64,000 nt of DNA from Mercenaria mercenaria (GCF_021730395.1 NC_069375.1:11617001-11681000), one strand, 5' to 3'. Counted from the first letter of the stretch, positions 46,080 through 59,049 are shown. Program-made: numbers and translations. The notes: a model not told the origin generated them from the letters alone.

Positions 46080-47600
46080 TTTATATTAGCTATAAATATC
46101 ATATTGATAAATTTGTTTTGTAAATGCTTTAGCAATGGTTTTAACATGCAAATAATAGTTCGATTTGATGCAGTTTTGTGCAAATTAGGCATGTCGCTAA
46201 GAAAAGATTTACCCAAACAACTTTGTATTTAAGACCTTTTTCGATCTTATACTATAAAAGAATATCTGACTCTGTATACAGCAACACTGTAGAGTAGATA
46301 GCACCTTGTCATTTTACCAGAAGCTACTCTCTGCCTGTAGTCTGTTGTTAAACTTTTTACCCTTTTCTTTCTTGTTTTGTAAGTGTTACTATTGCAGATA
46401 TTTCTATATAACAAACTATCTTTAAGTATGAAAAAGTATTTATCAGTATTTCAAATACATGTACTCATACGTATCGGACAATTTTGCTTCCGTCCTCAAG
46501 TAAGTACAAGGAAATTCATTGATGTAAGCACCAAAGACGCCGCCAAGTGCTGTGTCTGAAGTACATTTACTGCAATATGAAAAATTACCTAATCATTACT
46601 GTGTTAGACTGACTGGTTACAAATGGTCAACATTAGCACGTAATACAATATATGTTATAAACTGTTAAAAACAGTCAAGAATAAACATGATAAAGAAGTA
46701 TTACCATGCAATACAAATACTTTACCTCAATGACCTTGACATTGCGAGTTGGCGGTCTTACGTTTACAAAATTAAAGTTATTATTTCATCTATTCAGCTA
46801 AGGTCAGCACCTGTGGAAAGTTCTTATATGCAGGTGCATGTGTATGAAGTTCACATAAATGCAGTATGTTTGGAAATGAGGATATGCTGAAAATTAATTA
46901 TTTCAAAGTCGTGGTTCATAGAAACCAAAAATTTTTTTTACTATCATTTTCTATTCACTGATAAAGTTTCATAGACCTGACCTTAGTCACCTACATTTCA
47001 GATTATACACAGTATTTTGCTGTTTCCGTTGCCAAAGTAACCAAACTTTTTGTCCAAGAAAAGAATGATATAACATGCATAAACTTTATATTGCCCCTAC
47101 ACACAAAGCAAATGTCATGAACCTTTCTTATATACTTTTGGAATATCATAGAATTCAGTTTTATTTTTCGGACGAACCGTGAACCTGAAGTCCTCTTTGG
47201 TTGAACCAAAAGGTTACAAGAAATATGTCAGTGTCTGGTTACAGGAAATTTAGCAAGCATAATAACTGTGGTATAAATGCCATTGTTATCAGGTAAGTAG
47301 GTTATACTAAGGTCAGAAATAGAAAACTTGACTTACAGTAACCTCCCTTATCAATAAATCGGATCAACATTTTGACGAATTTTTAAATAAAAAAAAATCT
47401 GCTCTTCAAATAAGGAGAGGAATGACAAATAACATTGTTTTATATCACATGATAATTTGCATAACATACATTTTTGATGTACATTTTGCCATTTTTTGTT
47501 TATTCACTAAAATCCATTGTGCAATATCGTGGGTCCTTTAACACATTATTCACTGTGTTCTATTTATCGTTTTGAAACTATTCATAACTACCTTTACATG
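46080..47600. other. Sequence unique to block 2, no gene recognised
   Basis: This begins a ~5.2-kb stretch (46.1-51.3 kb) that splits block 2 relative to block 1. Short frames show no known domain. It may be inserted DNA or a region deleted from block 1. Confidence 0.45.
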
Positions 47601-47628
47601 GTCCAAAATAAAAGTGTATCCCAGATAC

Positions 47629-47654
47629 TCGACGCCGCCTCCTGGCGGCGTCGA
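47629..47654. repeat. Perfect GC hairpin, 11-bp stem
   Basis: tcgacgccgcc, loop tcct, ggcggcgtcga. It is the most GC-rich short palindrome in an AT-rich region. It is followed at 47690-47755 by a degenerate gagtact / gagtacaagtac repeat. Confidence 0.85.
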
Positions 47655-47689
47655 ATGAGCGCTTGCAATTTTCGCTGAGTACTAGGTAC

Positions 47690-47757
47690 AGGTGAGTACT
47701 GCAGGTGAGTACTGCATTACGAGTACAAGTACAAATACGAGTACAAGTACAATCAAA
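47690..47757. repeat. Degenerate GAGTAC repeat
   Basis: aggtgagtactgc occurs twice, then gagtacaagtacaaatacga gtacaagtac. A short imperfect tandem, non-coding. Confidence 0.6.
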
Positions 47758-47759
47758 GC

Positions 47760-50615
47760 CCTGAGAGGACTGTAGGGAAGCGTAGCTTTTATCAGAGAAA
47801 TCATACAAGAAATAATTCCATCATTTTGCAATATTTCACTAAATGCTTCCAGGTTTTTGAACTCGTTGAACCCAAAAAGTAATCCACATCCAGACCAAAG
47901 TCGGTAAAAGTTATTCCAATCATAATTTTTGACTTGACTCTAGATCTAATAGGGAACTAATGTCTCTATGTATGGAATCTGATCATCAATAAAAACAGAC
48001 GAAGGCTTAAAAAGGTATTAGGCCCATAATAGAGTACATCCTTTTTTAAGAGTATTCAATTCCTACCATATACCTACTTTGACTGCAATCAATTCCTACC
48101 ATATACCTACTTTGACTGCAATTTTCAAGGGGGTGGGTGGGGGGGGGAGGGGGGGTGGAGTAGCTTCAAGCCCCTCTGGGACCAAATTTTTTTTTCTTAT
48201 TTTCGTTTTTTTCTAATAAGGTTTTACTTCTTTCAAGACTAATTATTGATTTATTGTTACAAAAGTGGAAAATGTTCATTTGATAAGCGATGTCTTGCTA
48301 TTCAAAGCGAATTTACCTCCGAAACAGAAGGGATAGAGTTAGACATCTTTAAAAATACTGAGTTACATGCGGTAAAAGTTCTCTATTTTACCTTCATCCT
48401 ATAGATTTTATATTGTGGAAGAAATATAGGTAGGTTTTACTTCTGCCCAAAAAGGTTGAAGTGAGCAAAATTCAAAACAGACCCGCATGATTCGATCTTA
48501 ACTTTTCAATGTTGGAATTAGAATTCTGTCTCATTAAATCCCTTTACTTGAGGCACCCTAGAAAAAATGATATTGACAGTTTTATTTTAAGTTTTATAAC
48601 TGTTTACCAACAGTTTGATGTTTCTTTTATAAAAAATAATGGTATAATGAATTCTAATGAATCAAAATTGCAACACAGTGCGAAACACGGTCATTTTTAA
48701 GAATATATCAAGCAAATGACATTTTGTAAACATTACTGTGAGGGGTTTAATACCTTAACCTCGACACCAAAATCAGTACAGATTGTTTATGTCTTTGGCA
48801 AGGTTCTAAGATAATCAAACGGGATAGACTGAAAGCAGGTTCGACAGGCAATCATGGCAGGATCTTCCAAAGTGAGATGTCAATGCATAAAACCAAGAGA
48901 ACAAAGAGAGAAAATGATAAAATATTTATTTTCTAAACTGTGTAACAATTTTTGTAAAAATCTTACAAACCTGTTTAACACATTTTTAAAGGTCTTACAA
49001 AACTGGGTAACAAATTTTATAGTAAGATTAAAAATTCAGTATGTTGAAGGACCAATATTTTCTACATGTCAAGAAATCCAACTGATTCACTTAATAGTAT
49101 TGTGTGCGCACTTGAAAATAATTGGGCCAGACTAGCAGCATATGAACAAAATACCACAAGAGGGTTGGCAAGAGTAGCATCATATTAGTAATATATAAGA
49201 AAAGGGCCCCAATTGTAATTTTAATTATGAGTGACTACTACTTTTTTGCAAATACAAATGTACTTGATAAAAAATCTATATCCGCGATTTTCACGTTATA
49301 AAGATTGGTGCTACCGACGACTTATATTTTTAGCGGATTAATATATGTTTTTCGTGTCATTCGCCTTGGTTACACGACACATATTTACCGAGTAATTAAA
49401 GTAGTTTAACGCGTAGACAAAAATCAACACATTCATAAAACGTATAGGTGTATCCAATCAAAACCACATTCTTATTTAAAAATTAATTTGTGTTCACTTT
49501 TATTGCATATCTATAATAAATTGCATTGATCTGTTTACTCTCATGTCTTTCAATTCCTTGTGAGTATTGAACTACTTTTACGGTACATGCCGCTGAACCG
49601 GAACCATGTGTTCCTGGTCTTGGTGATAAATAGATAAATATTTACATCGTAAGGTAGTACAACGCGTACACAAAGTTCTTTACTAGAACTTATAATCCCT
49701 GTCATATTTTTCATTTACTAATGTAATCATAAGTGTTTAAATTTATTGCATATGCTAAATATATTGATCTGTTTAGTCTCAGACCCTTGAATTTCATAGA
49801 AGCACTGATCTACTGGAGAAAGGTAGTAACGGCATTTGTAACTACAATTTCACCAATGTCGGTATACGTAGTTTGGCGACTTTGGGAAGGCTACGCTTCC
49901 CAAAAACGAATACCACATCACTCCAATTCTTATCTATTAATGGAGTTTAACCAAAGTTGGAACAAGTGATGTTACTTTAGAAATCTTAATTATTCGGCTT
50001 GAGTTGCTTAGGTATTGTCAGAGTAATACAAAGGAATCAAAGGTCAAGTACTTACATCTTCATAACTTTCATATTTGTTCATCTATTTCGAATTATTTCA
50101 TATAAAACATATTTTTTGCAGGTAAGTATTCAAGGGCCATAATAGTCCTGTTACTTATACATATAAAATGTTCTGTACATGGAAATCCTTGGTTTGACTT
50201 CATCGCCAAATCCCCTATTTGATTTTGATGAAACTTCACTTTCTGTGTATATATTCAGCATTTTCTTGTCGGGTGATTTTTCAGTAGTAATGACCCATAC
50301 ATTGCAATTTTCGATTCGTTTCCAAACCTTTTCCGAATTTTACTGAAATTCCCTAGTGACAATTATTGTGCATATTCTTGCAACTTTTCTCTCGGGTAAC
50401 TTGTCTCGGTGTTAGTGTTGTCAGGCTTCTCTCAAAGTTCTTGTCGGATTTTAATGAATGTTATTTCAATGGCAGTATATTGCTTGTGTTGGATGGAAAC
50501 ATGTGTTTTTGTTTCAAATACACAATTTCTTTTGTGTTTACTTTTATCACAACTGCACGGGATGAAAAGGTACTTTAAGACTCAAATCGAATTGACCATA
50601 ACATACTTTGAAGAG
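47760..50615. other. No gene recognised; G-rich tract near 48.13 kb
   Basis: AT-rich sequence with a direct repeat of about 38 bp near 48058-48120 (caattcctaccatatacctactttgactg twice, written here only in part) followed by a G-rich tract (48129-48160). A frame from ATG 48854 (93 aa, MAGSSKVRCQCIKPREQREK) has no recognised domain. Confidence 0.4.
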
Positions 50616-50621
50616 CGGACA

Positions 50622-50697
50622 TGTATTGTATTGTATTGTATTGTATTGTATTGTATTGTATCCAAACTATAGAGATCCAAACTATTCTCTATAGTTT
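50622..50697. repeat. (TTGTA)n pentanucleotide repeat plus inverted repeat
   Basis: Seven or eight TTGTA units, followed at once by ccaaactatagagatccaaa and its inverted partner tctctatagtttg. Confidence 0.85.
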
Positions 50698-51317
50698 GAC
50701 CTACCTGTATATACGAAATAAATCCGTAATCCCACTGGGCACAAGTAGCTCCCATAGTAACGAATCAAAGAATTAAGCTCAGTTCGTATGCTTGCACAAT
50801 AGTTTCGTAGCAGAAGGCATTAAATGTACCCCACCACAAACATCAGCATACCTTCACACATACCTTCTGATAAACAGAACTATATGGCAAAATGATATTC
50901 GAGAAAACTAAACGTGAAAAATATCGACATATTGTATGTATTATTTCATTTAAAATACTAGTAAGAAAAGATCTTTAAATTTTACCTTTGTATAAAATTC
51001 AAAGTTATAGAATTATTTCTCGTCTTTTGCAAAGAAAAAGATAACAAATGCATCTGCCTATGATTTTTAATAATTTTATAACCACTGTAAAATTACCGTT
51101 GATATGTTATTTGACTGCATCGTTTTGTTAACATATGTATGAAAATTGAAGAAAAAAACTGCTGCACTAAGTCATATAAAATACTATACCCTGAATTCTT
51201 AGAAACATTGTTGCACTAAGACACATAAAATACGACAGTAATGCCTCGCTCACAAAATTGTACGATGCCCGTACAGTTTTAAAAAAATCGTATGAGTCTA
51301 CCAATTTTAGAATACTG

Positions 51318-51979
51318 ACGGTCTCTGGTCAATCGAAGCTCTGGTCGCAATACCTACGGACCCAGCACGATCTTTAGAGGATGCAATCATAGGATATCCG
51401 TACGGACATCGCAGACAAGTCGTGCGGAGCTCGCAAGGAGCCTGGCCATACATCTAACGCTATGCTCGTAGGTTCGTATGGCGCTCACACGGCACTCGTA
51501 CTGTGTCTGCACATTCCTGTTTTTTTTATCACCTTGAATCACCAAGGAAGTCGTGCGGAGCCCGTTCGGCGATCATAACGACCTGCCAGTCCCGTGCGGA
51601 CATCGAATGTTCTCCGCACGCTGTCCTTAATATTGCACGTACGTTGACAGTGCGAGTTCCCTGCGATAGTCGAGCCTCGCAATTTTCCAAATCCACACGG
51701 ACATCTTGCGATGCCCGTACGAGCGCTTCCGGGGCCCGGGCGGTTCCCGTACGGGGCTCCAGCGAGCTGCTCCAGACTTCGAAAATATCTACGAACTCAA
51801 AGAGAACTCGGGAGCTCGGCGAAACATTTTCACCGAGTTCCCGAGTCCTCTACGAGTTCAAAGAATCCGTACTACACTCGTACGAGTCAACGGTGTCATA
51901 ACGGATGCCGTACGAGTTTGCCAAAATTCGACTGAAAGCCTATTCGTACGGAGCTCTTAGCATTCGTGTGACCAGGGTA
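51318..51979. mobile_element. GTACGG-rich element, long copy
   Basis: A ~660-bp GC-rich island with repeated tccgtacgga, gtgcggagc and ctcgtacgag modules. The ends tctctggtcaatcg and gtgtgaccagggta form a short imperfect TIR (CTGGTCA). Open frames across it are by-products of GC richness. The interior missing from block 1's copy lies at about 51550-51890. Confidence 0.55.
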
Positions 51980-52850
51980 TAAGCAATAGGTCTGGCTATT
52001 ATTTAGTATCGCTCAGTGCCTGTCAGAAACGTTACCTCGTGTACTATATTCTTCTAAAATTATAACAAGTTGACCTTAACTTTTCCTTATCCGTAAAAAT
52101 ACACAACACAGTCAAATCTGTATTATGCATCCAATCAAAACGTTGAAATTAATTATAACATAAACAAAAACAACAACAAAAACAGAACAGTTTGGGAATT
52201 TAGTTGACAGGCTGCATATAATTATAAGTGGCTGTTAAGTCAGAACACAAGGTCATATTTGTGGTTGTTTTGCATTTTGACAAGAAGTACATATTTTCAT
52301 ATTTCAAATACAGTATATACCATTCAAAAAAGCGAAAACTGATCAAAATATTTGTTCAAAACCTGGGCTATACTTCGAGAACTGATCTGAAGAAAATTTT
52401 CTCTAATAATAATAATAATGTAAGGAAATAAGATAGTATATTGCAGTGTTCTGTGCTTTATTTTATTATTCAGAGTCATTGTTTTCGCGTCTGTTGAATA
52501 TTTGTATTGTTCAGTCTCTTCCTTAATGAGATTTCTATTATAGTTTTTCTGTTATGGTTTTCTTAAATTATTTTTTCCGAAAGAAATAAAAACAATTCAC
52601 TTTCAAAGCTTATCAAATTCTCTATTTTTTTCATGTTTAATCAAGATGTTGGTATTAATAACGTATACAGACTTCATTATGCTCTAGAAAATCTGAACAT
52701 TTGTTTCTAAACTTTTTAATAGGGAATAGCCTGTATCAAATCATGCAATGATTTCATTTTTTTTTGTAATTGATGTACTTAAAATATTAAATGTAAAAAA
52801 GCAATGAAATATGATTAAATCATCTGTTTGAGAATCAAGGATTGTGTTCA
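51980..52850. other. Block-duplication flank matching 28.93-29.97 kb
   Basis: Near-identical to block 1 apart from the block-1-only SINE and small indels. Similarity stops at gagaatcaagga, exactly where the LINE begins in block 1. The similar small frames (KIFVQNLG...RTDLKKIFSNNN) are conserved only because the DNA is duplicated. Confidence 0.6.
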
Positions 52851-54060
52851 CTGCCGTTATTCTAATAGTAATAAATATTACTGAAATAACTGTTAATTTC
52901 ATTTAAAGTACTGACTTAGTAGGTATTACGGAAAGTGAGACTCACTTTAGCTACATACCTGCCTGAGCAAATATAATATAAATAATGAGACGTCTTTTTG
53001 TTTGGCACCTACTGATGAGATTTATTTATCAGGTAACTGCTTTCTTTGTCGAATATTTGCAGATACATACTGAACATGTTGAACCAATATACAATTTTGC
53101 TGTGCCATATTTGATGGCAGTACAATCAGCGTTGTAGATGAAAAGTGATTGTTTTCTTTATAAGCATCACCGATTTATGGTGACATAAGTCCACCTAAAT
53201 GGGTGCTTACTTACTGCTCTTGTGTTGTCTTAGTTATATATGTATTTCATTTTTGAAGGGTGGACAAGAATTAAAATAAAAAAGTCTTTAATTCAAACAG
53301 AGAAACACATAATGCTTAATATATTTCTTCATTACATCTTAAAGTCTCTGATAATAATGGACGTTGGCAGCACACAATTAATTTCTTAATAAAGACGACG
53401 GCATACGAAACCAATTTCGTGGCAATAACTATATAAGTCTGTTCGAACATTTTATATTACTTCACCTAGTAAAATGTCCAAATTACTCCATGGCAGTCGG
53501 GTTGTACACAGAATGATACTAAGTCTTTGCATATATTTCCATCTTTACCTTACTTTTACAATATAAACCTCCTAGCCTTACTCATATGGCTTAACGAGTT
53601 GTCATCCCTCTAACTGAGCCAGCGACAATCAAAAGTTAACACGCTGTCCCGAAACGTCTTATTGATTTGACTATAACCCTCCATGCTCTAACATACTGAC
53701 GTGTAAAATGCTCATAAAATAGGCAGAACTCTGACATAGCTCAGCATATAAAATTGATTGAAAGAGAGTTTGTACCACACATATTTTTTTCTCTCTCCAA
53801 ATTTAAACAGTAAAGAACAAAATAAATTCCTAACAATAACTGAAATTATCACCTTTAGTTTTGGTTTCTTGTTATAACACAATCATGACTTTAAGAAGTT
53901 TTCCTATACAGGTAAAGGAAAATCAAATTAAACATCATTTTTGCAGTTATACTCATAGACTCACTATGTAGTTTTGTCTCGTCATCAAAGTTTAATGTAG
54001 ATCGGCTTGCGTGATTTTCAATTTTCAAAAGCAAAATCATTAGAATGACTGTCTATTAAC
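52851..54060. other. 3' flank of locus E, nothing recognised
   Basis: AT-rich spacer with no recognised gene or repeat. Its block 1 counterpart is replaced by the LINE at 29970-31787. Confidence 0.5.
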
Positions 54061-55454
54061 TTATTCCAGTACTTCTTTCTGGAAATATCTTTCAAAACAT
54101 TTAACACAGTTTTCCAGTTCTAGATGTCTGTTGACCAGTGGAGATGCCTTAAAGTAGGACACGGCCCCTGTCACGTGACTGTTAACGATAACGATAAATT
54201 TGGATTTTCAGTGCAGCTAATAGTCTCAAGCGACTGGAGCATTCTTTCTATTCCGAGTAGACATTGTTCACACGGGAACTTGAAATCTTTGCTGTCCATT
54301 ATGTTATGGTCTTTGATGAAAATACTAGGAATACGTAATTCAAATTTCTCACCTCTCATGAAGAGACGAAGGAAACGGCTAAACTCAATTTTCTCACTGG
54401 TTTTTCTGTTAAAAAGGTAATGCAGACTGGTTGCCACTAGTGTTTTGAAGCACACTGCCAGATTTGCACTTTCATTACAATAACACGCATGCTTCAATAC
54501 AAGTGTTTTCAATGCATATGAAGACATGTAGATGTAACCTCCTCCACTATTGAAAATATATTTCAATAGCTTATAGCACTCCTGATGGTGCTTACTTAAA
54601 CCCCGAACGAGTTCTACTTCCGTTTCAGTAAAAGTAAGACGAAAACACAAGGCACATGAAGTACATGAAAGGGGTTCATGGCACGGAATTAGCATGAACT
54701 TGCCATGTACTTCAATTTTCTTCCAGAAGTCTGCATGGAATGTATCATCTTTGTTAAATATGTCGTCGGACAAATCCACTTCGAATGCTGGAGTAATATC
54801 AACTTTAATTGTTATTTTATTTCCTCTGCGGCTGTGAGGTTCCCATAAAAATTGTGGAGTAAAAGCCGGTCCATGCTTCTGTATGTTTTTGTCGACACGC
54901 ATTACACCTTTACCTGTAACACAAAACAGGTCGTCTTTTGAATTTCTGATAATTTCCCCAACCTCGTACATAAAGGCATTTCCTAACGTATTAAAATATC
55001 CTTGGAAAATGTCCGAAAATCCATGAGTAAAAGCCCCCTGTAAATAGCCACCATATAGCCATTTTTTCCATATCAATTGCAACAGAGGATCTGTTACTTT
55101 TATATGTGCATATCCTCTGTTCTTCTTACAGCTCCTACTGACTTCTACTCCTTTTTGTTCAAGAACAACAAGATAATCGAACTCATCGGGACTCCATACG
55201 CTTGTTTCTTCCTACTTTGACAATTCGCGAGAATGGTAGCCATATCACATTCGAACTGACTGCCGTCACTATAATCCTTACTAAAAATTCAACAGCAGAT
55301 ATTATATCTGTAGCTTCATCACTAGATATTTGGAAGTTTATGCGTTTTTTTTTCAGTAAATCGCGGAAGAAATACGTCTGTTTGCAATTTTTTCTTCCTC
55401 CAAAACATCCTTCTCTTCATTTCCAGCTGTCTCTGGATCAGCTTTTTCAGCCAT
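54061..55454 (-). pseudogene. cGAS-like receptor pseudogene, locus E (sister of B, close to D)
   Basis: Most of the protein is legible. It includes EFDYLVVLEQKGVEVSRSCK, the 303-codon open piece from LIWKKWLYGGYLQGAF to ISCTENPN, the third Asp in VDITPAFEVD, and a C-terminal NCVKCFERYFQKEVLE. An 11-nt deletion at about 55200-55215 removes most of the GSMAE nucleotide-binding motif and shifts frame. One base is lost in the A-run of EEEKNC, and the frame changes again after NPN. The LKKR A-run has nine bases, in frame but one Lys longer. It cannot encode an active enzyme. Confidence 0.85.
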
Positions 55455-55496
55455 TAATATGACCTGAAAAGACATTAGAGATCAGAGTTCTTCTTT

Positions 55497-55728
55497 TCAG
55501 CGTGAGTTCGATCCCCGGACCAGGCGAAAGTTCTCCGTGACTATTTGATAGAAGACACTGTGTCTGAAACGTCTGATTTGCATTGGGAAGTTGGCAGTTA
55601 TTTGCGGATGAAAGGCTTGCATTGTTACAGAATCCATCCAGGAACACTGATCGATTAGGTTGACTGCCCGCCGTTACATAACTGAAATACTGTTGAAAAA
55701 CGCGTTTCACTCAAAACAAACAAACAAA
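55497..55728 (+). mobile_element. SINE with (CAAA)n tail, 5' truncated
   Basis: B box gagttcgatccccgga, then gaaagttctccgtgac, gttggcagttatttgcgg, gactgcccgccgttacataa and a terminal (CAAA)n. It belongs to the same family as 29145-29368. It is inserted in the 5' flank of locus E, interrupting similarity with the flank of B. Confidence 0.7.
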
Positions 55729-55916
55729 TGCCGTCAGTACAAATATACTACAAAGTAAAAAATCAAGTTCTTGCTACTTGTTTAATTAAATATGGATTGA
55801 CTAGAATCTATAGCATATAAGCAATATGTTTAATTGTTATTACTTCTTTCAATTGATGTTGTATCCTTGATAGTGTTTATTTAACTATACAAATTGTATA
55901 TTATTGTTCCAGTGAT

Positions 55917-55921
55917 AATAA

Positions 55922-55985
<64 letters not shown>
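55917..55985. repeat. (AAT)n microsatellite
   Basis: An almost uninterrupted run of ATA/AAT units with one aaaata interruption near the start. Confidence 0.95.
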
Positions 55986-55986
<1 letters not shown>

Positions 55987-56399
55987 TGTCAATAAAAACT
56001 TACGAACTTTTGTGAAGAATACATCCGTCCGTTTAAATCAACGAGATATTCTTTTCGGTAAGGGTAGTAGTTAATACGTGCTCGGTTACAATAATGTTTG
56101 CATGTTGTAAATATTTGGTAACCTGAATAGATTGAATTCGCTGACATCATGGTACAACATGAAATTAAGTTATCTGAATGCTTGAAATGAAGTTATTTAT
56201 ATATAGTATTATAATATTTGTATATAATGTTGTCAGTGAATTTGCTTATGTGAATCTGACAGAATGTGCGAATACATGAACTGCATTATGACCTGAATTC
56301 CAGTGGAAACTATTTTCATCGGCATAAGGATATGAGTAAAAATGGGGTTTGACCAAATTATAAATAAACAGCAATTGCTGCAGAAATCAGCAAACAGTT

Positions 56400-58216
56400 T
56401 TAGCCATTATCTTCTTCTTATCGTTCGCATCTACACTTTCAGACCAGTAGCCTCGATGAAACTTGTGGTTTGCCTAAGATCCTCAATGCCTCCATACAGT
56501 TTCTGGTGGATTGAGGTATCTATTGGCCAAGTCGCAGCTCGCTCCTGGTCGTGCCTTTTACATCTCTGAAGTATATGCTCTGCAGTCTGATCTTCTTCAC
56601 CACATGGACAAGTTGGCGATGATGTCAGTCTGTATTTCTTGTACATGTGAGCATTGAGCTTGTTGTGCGCTGAGCGGAGCCTGACCATCATCACTTGTTC
56701 AGACCGATCAAGGAGGTGAAAAGCATCTTCCTCCATCCTTGGTCTCATTAGTGCCTTGATGATGGTGACTTTCTCCTTGTAACTCACAGGTACTGTTGGT
56801 TGTTCTGACTGAGCTCCTAGCTTAGCCAGTTTGTCTGCATCTTCATTGCCTGCAAGTCCACAATGGGATGGAATCCACTGAAGTGCTACTTTGCAGGTTA
56901 TACTCAGGCTCTGCATTCTCCTGGCTAGCTGCGGAGCTTTATTGTTGATCAGAGCTTCGATGACAGACAGTGCATCTGTGAAAAAGACGACTGAGGAGCT
57001 TTCTTCTGCCGAGTCTTCAACCATTGGGACGGCCTTCATGAGTGCTTCAGTCTCTGCCTTATAGTTGCTGCAGTGTTTTCCTGTGGCTGCATGCAGTGTT
57101 TCTCTCTTGCCAGATGGGTATTGAATGAAAACTCCTGCTCCACCATCTTTGACGGTGCATGTGGCTGATCCGTCTGTATAGACATGAGTCCATAATTCCG
57201 GAGGATAGTCTTCATTGATCATAGCAAGTCTGAGGCTCTTCCGAATGCCTTCATCCTCTTGCTTCCCGCGGTCAAGACGAGGAACAGCAAGTCTCACAGT
57301 CACTGAGGACAGATCATTCGCTAGTGGGTTTATGATGTCTTCACTACCTAAGGGAGTCGTTGGAATGCTCAGCTCAGTTTTGAACTCTCGGTTGAGTTTC
57401 TTCGCCTCATGTACGAAGCTGCTACGTTTGAGCCGATTCTTTGTATAGCCATCTAGCTTGACTTTCATGGGATGGTCTTGAAAAGACCTGAACTTCTCTG
57501 CTTGAAGCAGAACCTTTGCATGTCTTCTGTCTTGTAACGGCTGTGTGCCTGTTAGCTTCTCCATGAAGGAGATTGGTGTAGACTTTGTAGCACCTGTCAT
57601 GATCCGCAATGCTTGGTTCTGAACCTTGTCTAAAGCCTGTTGGTTAGTTTTGGCAGTAGTGGACCAGGCAGTTGAGCTATACTCTAAATGGGGTCTCACT
57701 GTTCCCTGATATACTGTCTTGAGTATTTGCTCGTTTGCTCCCCACGTTGTTCCAGCAAGTTTGCGCATCATGGCAAGCTTGACTAATGTGGGGCTTCCAG
57801 GTTAGCCGTTTGTCAAAGGTCACTCCAAGGTATTTTGCCTCGTCTGCTTCAATCAGCGAAGTATTTCCCATCTTGATTTTACCCGTCCTCCGCTTTGACG
57901 ACAGGGAGAATAGTGTGGTGGACGATTTCTCTGTATTGATCGATACACACCAATCTTCAGCCCAAGCTGAAAGCTTGTTGATGGCTTCTTGCATCCTGTA
58001 TGTGGCTGTAGTGGCATGTTCTTCCTTACACCATAACACCAGATCGTCAGCGTAGAGAGCAGCCTTAACTCCTTTCGGTAGTTCAGACACCAGATCATTG
58101 ATGAAAAGCAAGAAATGTGTAGGGGATAATACTCCGCCTTGTGGGACACCATGACGTGGTGACTTGCGAATGTGAATACATGCCTTCGTTGACCTAATTT
58201 GAAGTCGAGCCGACAT
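56400..58216 (-). mobile_element. LINE with RNase H domain (I-like/Nimb-like), 5' truncated
   Basis: The 5' part (58216-57677) has HGVPQGGVLSPTHFLLFIND and AALYADDLVLW of the reverse transcriptase, then KYLGVTFDKRLTWKPHI. After one frame change the larger frame (57771-56431) continues with HLEYSSTAWS. An RNase H domain follows: VYTDGSA, the Glu of YKAETEAL, FFTDALSVIEAL, and WIPSHCGLAGNEDADKLA. A CPCGEEDQTAEHILQRC zinc motif ends it. Endonuclease and ORF1 are missing. This architecture is typical of I-group LINEs. It is recent, judging by the long open frame. Confidence 0.85.
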
Positions 58217-58219
58217 TTT

Positions 58220-58786
58220 GTCAGAGGCCCGAGGAAGTTGAAATAGTGAGCATACGGTACAGATTGCAGATGTTTTTGGGGTGTGTTGTTGTGTAAAATA
58301 CCGTGAAGCAGTTGGTGCTGCGGTATACAGGGAACTTCCTGCAGCGATTAGAAAGTTGGCAAGTTAACGTCATCAGATTTCGCGACCGGGACAACATAAA
58401 ATCTAGGACTTGCTTATTGAAATGTTTCTTAGGTGTGATGTTTTGAAAATTACGTAGGCGACTGTTGTCCGAGAAAACTATTTATTTCCTCCTCTACACT
58501 TGTAAAAGTACAGTACATTTTGGATATACTGTAGCTCATTACTTTAAACAATGTTCCAGATAACTTAAGTCAATTGAAAATTGATTTTGAAACATTGCAG
58601 AGTCAACGAACATATCTGCACTGCTATGTATACGATATAAAACTTGCTTTCATCGAGAAACTATTTAGGAGTGTACCCGTTTCGTATCTTACACTGACCA
58701 TGCAGATCTATAGTGGTCTTCGTAAAACTGAATGTATAGTGGGCACTACCACATATTGCACATTCATTAACAATGATTTTAAAGAC
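58220..58786. other. Spacer, nothing recognised
   Basis: Sequence between the LINE and a young SINE. No gene seen. Confidence 0.4.
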
Positions 58787-58798
58787 AGTGTCACTGTG

Positions 58799-59033
58799 AG
58801 GGGCCTCCATGGCCGAGTGGTTAAGGTCGCTGACTTCAAATCACTTGCCCCTCATCGATGTGGGTTCGAGACTCACTCGAGGCGTTGAATTCTTCATGTG
58901 AGGAAGCCTTCCAGCTGGCTTACGGAAGGTCTTTGGTTCTACCAAGGTGCCCGCTCGTGTCTTCCTCCACCATTAAAGCTGGAAACTCGCCATATGACCT
59001 ATCATGTGTCTGTGCGATGTTAAATAAAGACAA
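58799..59033 (+). mobile_element. tRNA-derived SINE, copy 3, with 12-bp target duplication
   Basis: Head ggggcctccatggccgagtg, B box gggttcgagac, body to gatgttaaataaagac. Perfect direct repeats agtgtcactgtg flank it at 58787-58798 and 59034-59045. Intact target duplications mark a fairly recent L1-type insertion. Confidence 0.9.
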
Positions 59034-59049
59034 AGTGTCACTGTGGTGT

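Noticed and set aside
48854-49135. 93-codon frame starting MAGSSKVRC
   Set aside because: No domain, splice context or repeat homology; likely chance.
51503-51960. Several overlapping open frames of 74-132 codons
   Set aside because: They arise from the GC-rich GTACGG element, where stop codons are rare; the three frames share no protein-like conservation with copy 1.
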